The position numbers and the translations under genes are program-made. Below are positions 61,624 through 64,000 of a DNA stretch of 64,000 nt, piece by piece. Numbering within the stretch: the stretch's first letter is position 1; each line of letters begins with the position of its first letter. The notes under the pieces were generated by a model. The model searched no databases and was not told where the DNA came from. It saw only the letters and a list, made by a program, of their open reading frames with translations. The stretch covers positions 1 to 64,000 of the forward strand of contig CATWQE010000007.1 of assembly GCA_958352855.1 (NCBI GenBank). Reading direction: 5' to 3'. Origin of the DNA: an uncultured Bacillota bacterium (lineage in GTDB: Bacteria > Bacillota > Clostridia > Lachnospirales > Lachnospiraceae).

Positions 61624-62484
61624 TTATTTCCAATATTTTTCAATGGCGGATTGGGCTTTTTCCTCCGGTAAAGAGAATTTATCTATAATGCGCGACATAG
61701 TTTCTTGCTTAGAGAGATTAAATTCCTTACAGGTTTCTATAAGGGACTGGATACCCTTTTCTAACCCTCTCTCAATTCCATCTTCTAAAATCATTTGTCC
61801 TAATTTGGTCATGGCAATCACCTCCCTGATTTCATTCATTTCCGCTGCGCTCAAAAGCTTATTTGCAAAAGCGTAGAGCACAGCCTGCATTTTTTGTATT
61901 TCATCGTTTGTGAAGAGATGTTCCCCGTCTTGAATCAGCTTTAAACCTGATAAAATTCTGTTTTTTACAGGCATGTTTCCACTCATTAAGGGGCTGAATA
62001 AAAGAGGAATTACATCTTTTCGCTGTATCTTTTGTGTCTTTAATAGTTTTTTAAACAGCTTGTCTGCATTTTTCCCTTTTAGAGAAATTACTTTTACCCG
62101 ATAAGTATTAATACCTTCAGTGTATTCGCTAAGGGTATTTTTGGATTTGCCGGAACAAATGACGCAGGTAATCACTGGTACCTGAAAGACCCGGCTGGTA
62201 GCTGCTTCGTATTCCCGAAAGCGCTTTAAATCTTTTATGGTTAGTGCATCGCTTTCAAATTCAAAGTGATACCAGCATCCGTTTGTGGTTTCATAGTTGA
62301 AATCCTGATAGAGAGCCCTGGCTTCCAGATGAATGAGTTCTGTTGGCATAACTTGCTTCAGTTTTTCATGAATACCAGCCCATTGGAGCATTTCTTCACC
62401 AAAAAATTGAGCCGCAGATTTCATAGCTTTATCTTCCAGATGGGTATAGTCGTCTGAAAGTATGTAAGTGTTTGTTTTCGGCAT
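61624..62484 (-). CDS. Rpn-like PD-(D/E)XK nuclease / recombination-promoting family protein
   Basis: This 286-residue protein has the core FNYETTNGCWYHFEFES (about 63-79), where the acidic E-x-E pattern matches the PD-(D/E)XK site, then LKRFREYEA. A C-terminal segment reads LGQMILEDGIERGLEKGIQS, common in Rpn/PDDEXK-transposase proteins. These promote recA-independent recombination or act in phage defence. Start at 62484, with AAAGGAGG very close (3 bases); a TTG at 62502 is less likely. Confidence 0.7.
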   Translation of the reverse strand: MPKTNTYILSDDYTHLEDKAMKSAAQFFGEEMLQWAGIHEKLKQVMPTELIHLEARALYQDFNYETTNGCWYHFEFESDALTIKDLKRFREYEAATSRVFQVPVITCVICSGKSKNTLSEYTEGINTYRVKVISLKGKNADKLFKKLLKTQKIQRKDVIPLLFSPLMSGNMPVKNRILSGLKLIQDGEHLFTNDEIQKMQAVLYAFANKLLSAAEMNEIREVIAMTKLGQMILEDGIERGLEKGIQSLIETCKEFNLSKQETMSRIIDKFSLPEEKAQSAIEKYWK

Positions 62485-63072
62485 ATGCCTCCTTTCAGGC
62501 AATGCAGAACTAATCTATACAGCTTTATTATACACAATCAGTGACAGGTTTGCCTATGATTTTTTATTTAATATAGATTAATATGGATAAAAAGTTTTGA
62601 AAGTGTTTAAGAAAATAAGATGGAATTGATAAAAGATAAAAAGAACTGTATTGAGTAGAACTGATTTTGTCCTGTCACTGTTTATAGATAGTATAGTATA
62701 AGGCTGAAAAGAATACAAGAAATTTTTGGGTTGGACAGAAGTGAAAACCATGACTATTGGCAGTTTTATTATGGGGTGAGTTTTTTTAATAAAAATTGAA
62801 TGGAATATATAAAATTAATTCAGTTGCAGAATATATTGCATTAAAAAAGGAGATATATACTTATATTTGTTAAATAATTATTTGAATAAGTAATATATAT
62901 TTTGAAGATATAGCTATAAACATTGTAATGTTTATAATTATATTATATGATAAAGAAACAAAGTAATTCTAATACATCTATTAGAAAGAAATCCGTTCAA
63001 TGGTAACTGTTGGTCATTATGATACAAGAATATGTATCCGATGGAATTAAAATGAGAGGAGAGATTGAAATA
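62485..63072. other. AT-rich non-coding region with a 10-bp inverted repeat
   Basis: About 590 bases with no credible gene. CAGTGACAGG (62539-62548) and its reverse complement CCTGTCACTG (62671-62680) bracket 122 bases. The right part (62800-63000) is extremely AT-rich. It may hold the promoters of both flanking genes; none is assigned. Confidence 0.4.
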
Positions 63073-63906
63073 ATGAAAATAAAAGGTAACAACAGCTTTT
63101 TTAAATACTTATTAGGAATGATTATAGCAATCCTTCTTTTCATCCCTTGTCTCTGTGGATGCAAAAAGAAAAATTCTGAAAAGATATCGAAAGGATTGGA
63201 TTTAAAACAATTAGAAGAAGATTGCAAAAAAAATGGAGGAAATATTGTATATTCCCAGGATGGAATTTTAATCAGTCATTGGGAAAAGGGACAAAGTAAT
63301 TCATTTTATACGTATATTGTCATTCCACCTGTAGAAATGTCTAAAGAGAGCGAGAAAATTCTCACTACAGGCGAGCCTGTCTCAGAATACTCTGTTCAGC
63401 TATCGGATGGAAACATATACTCTCATCAGAATCAGGGGGATGTATTTTCAGAAACAGATGCATGGATACACACTTACGGGTCACTTCAAGATATTGCTGA
63501 TTCCCTTCAGCTTAATATCATTGCCAGTGATTTAGCTAATTATCCGGAAAGTGACAATAATCTTCTTCTGGTGTATAGCAAAAGTCCTTCTACTCAACGT
63601 ATTTCCATCCAGAGTATAATACCAAAAATGGAAAAGAACTATTATATAACAGACATGAATATTTATCTGTGTTTAGGTTCTGCAGAAGGCAGTGCTACAT
63701 ATGTATTTGAGCCTATTACAAAAGAGGCAAAACATAAAGTATACAAAATTCATGGAGGGGAGAAAGCGCATCTGCTTTATGATTTATCTATAGAGCAGGG
63801 GATAGTTTTTGTACGAATGGATGGAGCCTATTATATGTGGGAGCTGCAAGGAATCAAAAAAATAGAAGACTTGTATGAATTTGCGGATTCTCTCTACATC
63901 ATTTAA
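63073..63906 (+). CDS. Lipoprotein of unknown function
   Basis: This 277-residue protein has a signal peptide (YLLGMIIAILLFIPCL) and lipobox LCGC, then a Lys-rich linker. The mature part has QLEEDCKKNGGNIVYSQDGI and SVQLSDGNIYSHQNQGD, perhaps beta-rich. No family recognised. The start at 63073 has AGGAGAG; longer frames to 63010 have none. Followed at once by a strong terminator, so it is a single-gene unit. Confidence 0.75.
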   Translation: MKIKGNNSFFKYLLGMIIAILLFIPCLCGCKKKNSEKISKGLDLKQLEEDCKKNGGNIVYSQDGILISHWEKGQSNSFYTYIVIPPVEMSKESEKILTTGEPVSEYSVQLSDGNIYSHQNQGDVFSETDAWIHTYGSLQDIADSLQLNIIASDLANYPESDNNLLLVYSKSPSTQRISIQSIIPKMEKNYYITDMNIYLCLGSAEGSATYVFEPITKEAKHKVYKIHGGEKAHLLYDLSIEQGIVFVRMDGAYYMWELQGIKKIEDLYEFADSLYII

Positions 63907-63910
63907 AGAG

Positions 63911-63952
63911 TAAGGGCTATATTCCTATAAGAGAACAGGAATGTAGCCCTTA
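63911..63952 (+). terminator. Terminator after the lipoprotein gene
   Basis: AAGGGCTATATTCCT (63912-63926) pairs with AGGAATGTAGCCCTT (63937-63951) around a 10-base loop. Confidence 0.8.
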
Positions 63953-64000
63953 TGCATTAAGTGAATTTTGTCGTATCGTTAAAACAGGCCTCTAAAAAGG

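Noticed and set aside
1..64000. CRISPR arrays or rRNA genes
   Set aside because: No regularly spaced direct repeats and no rRNA-like conserved blocks were seen on either strand.

Overview
The window looks like chromosome from a gut Lachnospiraceae (Blautia-like, Firmicutes/Clostridia). Base composition is AT-rich and Shine-Dalgarno sites are strong AGGAGG types. Other pointers are several lipoprotein-dependent sugar ABC operons, YesM/YesN two-component pairs, GH127 and GH172 enzymes, three MATE transporters and a clostridial-type siroheme sulfite reductase. The genus is inferred from gene content only.

Region 1 (1-8047) is the right part of an integrative mobilizable element. From right to left it has a tyrosine integrase, an overlapping four-HTH protein, an Xis-like protein, a small peptide-deformylase-like cassette flanked by inverted repeats, a hairpin-rich probable oriT, mobC, a relaxase, then a translationally coupled phage-like cassette (DUF1599/Nmad1-like, divergent ThyX, dUTPase) and an XRE regulator. 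The left end lies outside the window.

Region 2 (8048-11640) is accessory DNA: a Fic protein with an intrinsic inhibitory motif, a DUF4869-like gene, an ATPase/TOPRIM-like gene broken by an in-frame amber codon, a decayed minus-strand reading frame, and the 3' half of a tRNA-Arg(CCT)-like gene that may be an old attachment site.

Region 3 (11638-27730) holds a methyltransferase, a large PAS/GGDEF/EAL protein, a LysR-controlled flavoprotein plus sulfite reductase pair, an HD hydrolase, a MATE pump, the rmlABDC operon for dTDP-L-rhamnose, a MerR-methyltransferase fusion whose likely target promoter (19-bp spacer with a dyad) precedes rmlA, and a GNAT/antitoxin pair.

Region 4 (27930-47980) is devoted to glycan use. 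A YesMN system lies divergent to an ABC importer with a GH172 enzyme and two binding proteins. glmS follows. An AraC regulator, split by a C10 tract, is divergent to a second importer with two GH127/GH146-type beta-L-arabinofuranosidases and a YesL protein. Neither importer has its own ATPase gene; the only sugar-type ATPase in the window is the UgpC-like one at 53872.

Region 5 (48050-64000) carries a surface-polymer O-acetylation cassette (SGNH, DUF4358, MBOAT, DHHW), a MATE pump, a glycerol-3-phosphate/glycerophosphodiester ABC operon with a GDPD enzyme, a MATE/AraC divergent pair, an Rpn-like nuclease and an unknown lipoprotein.
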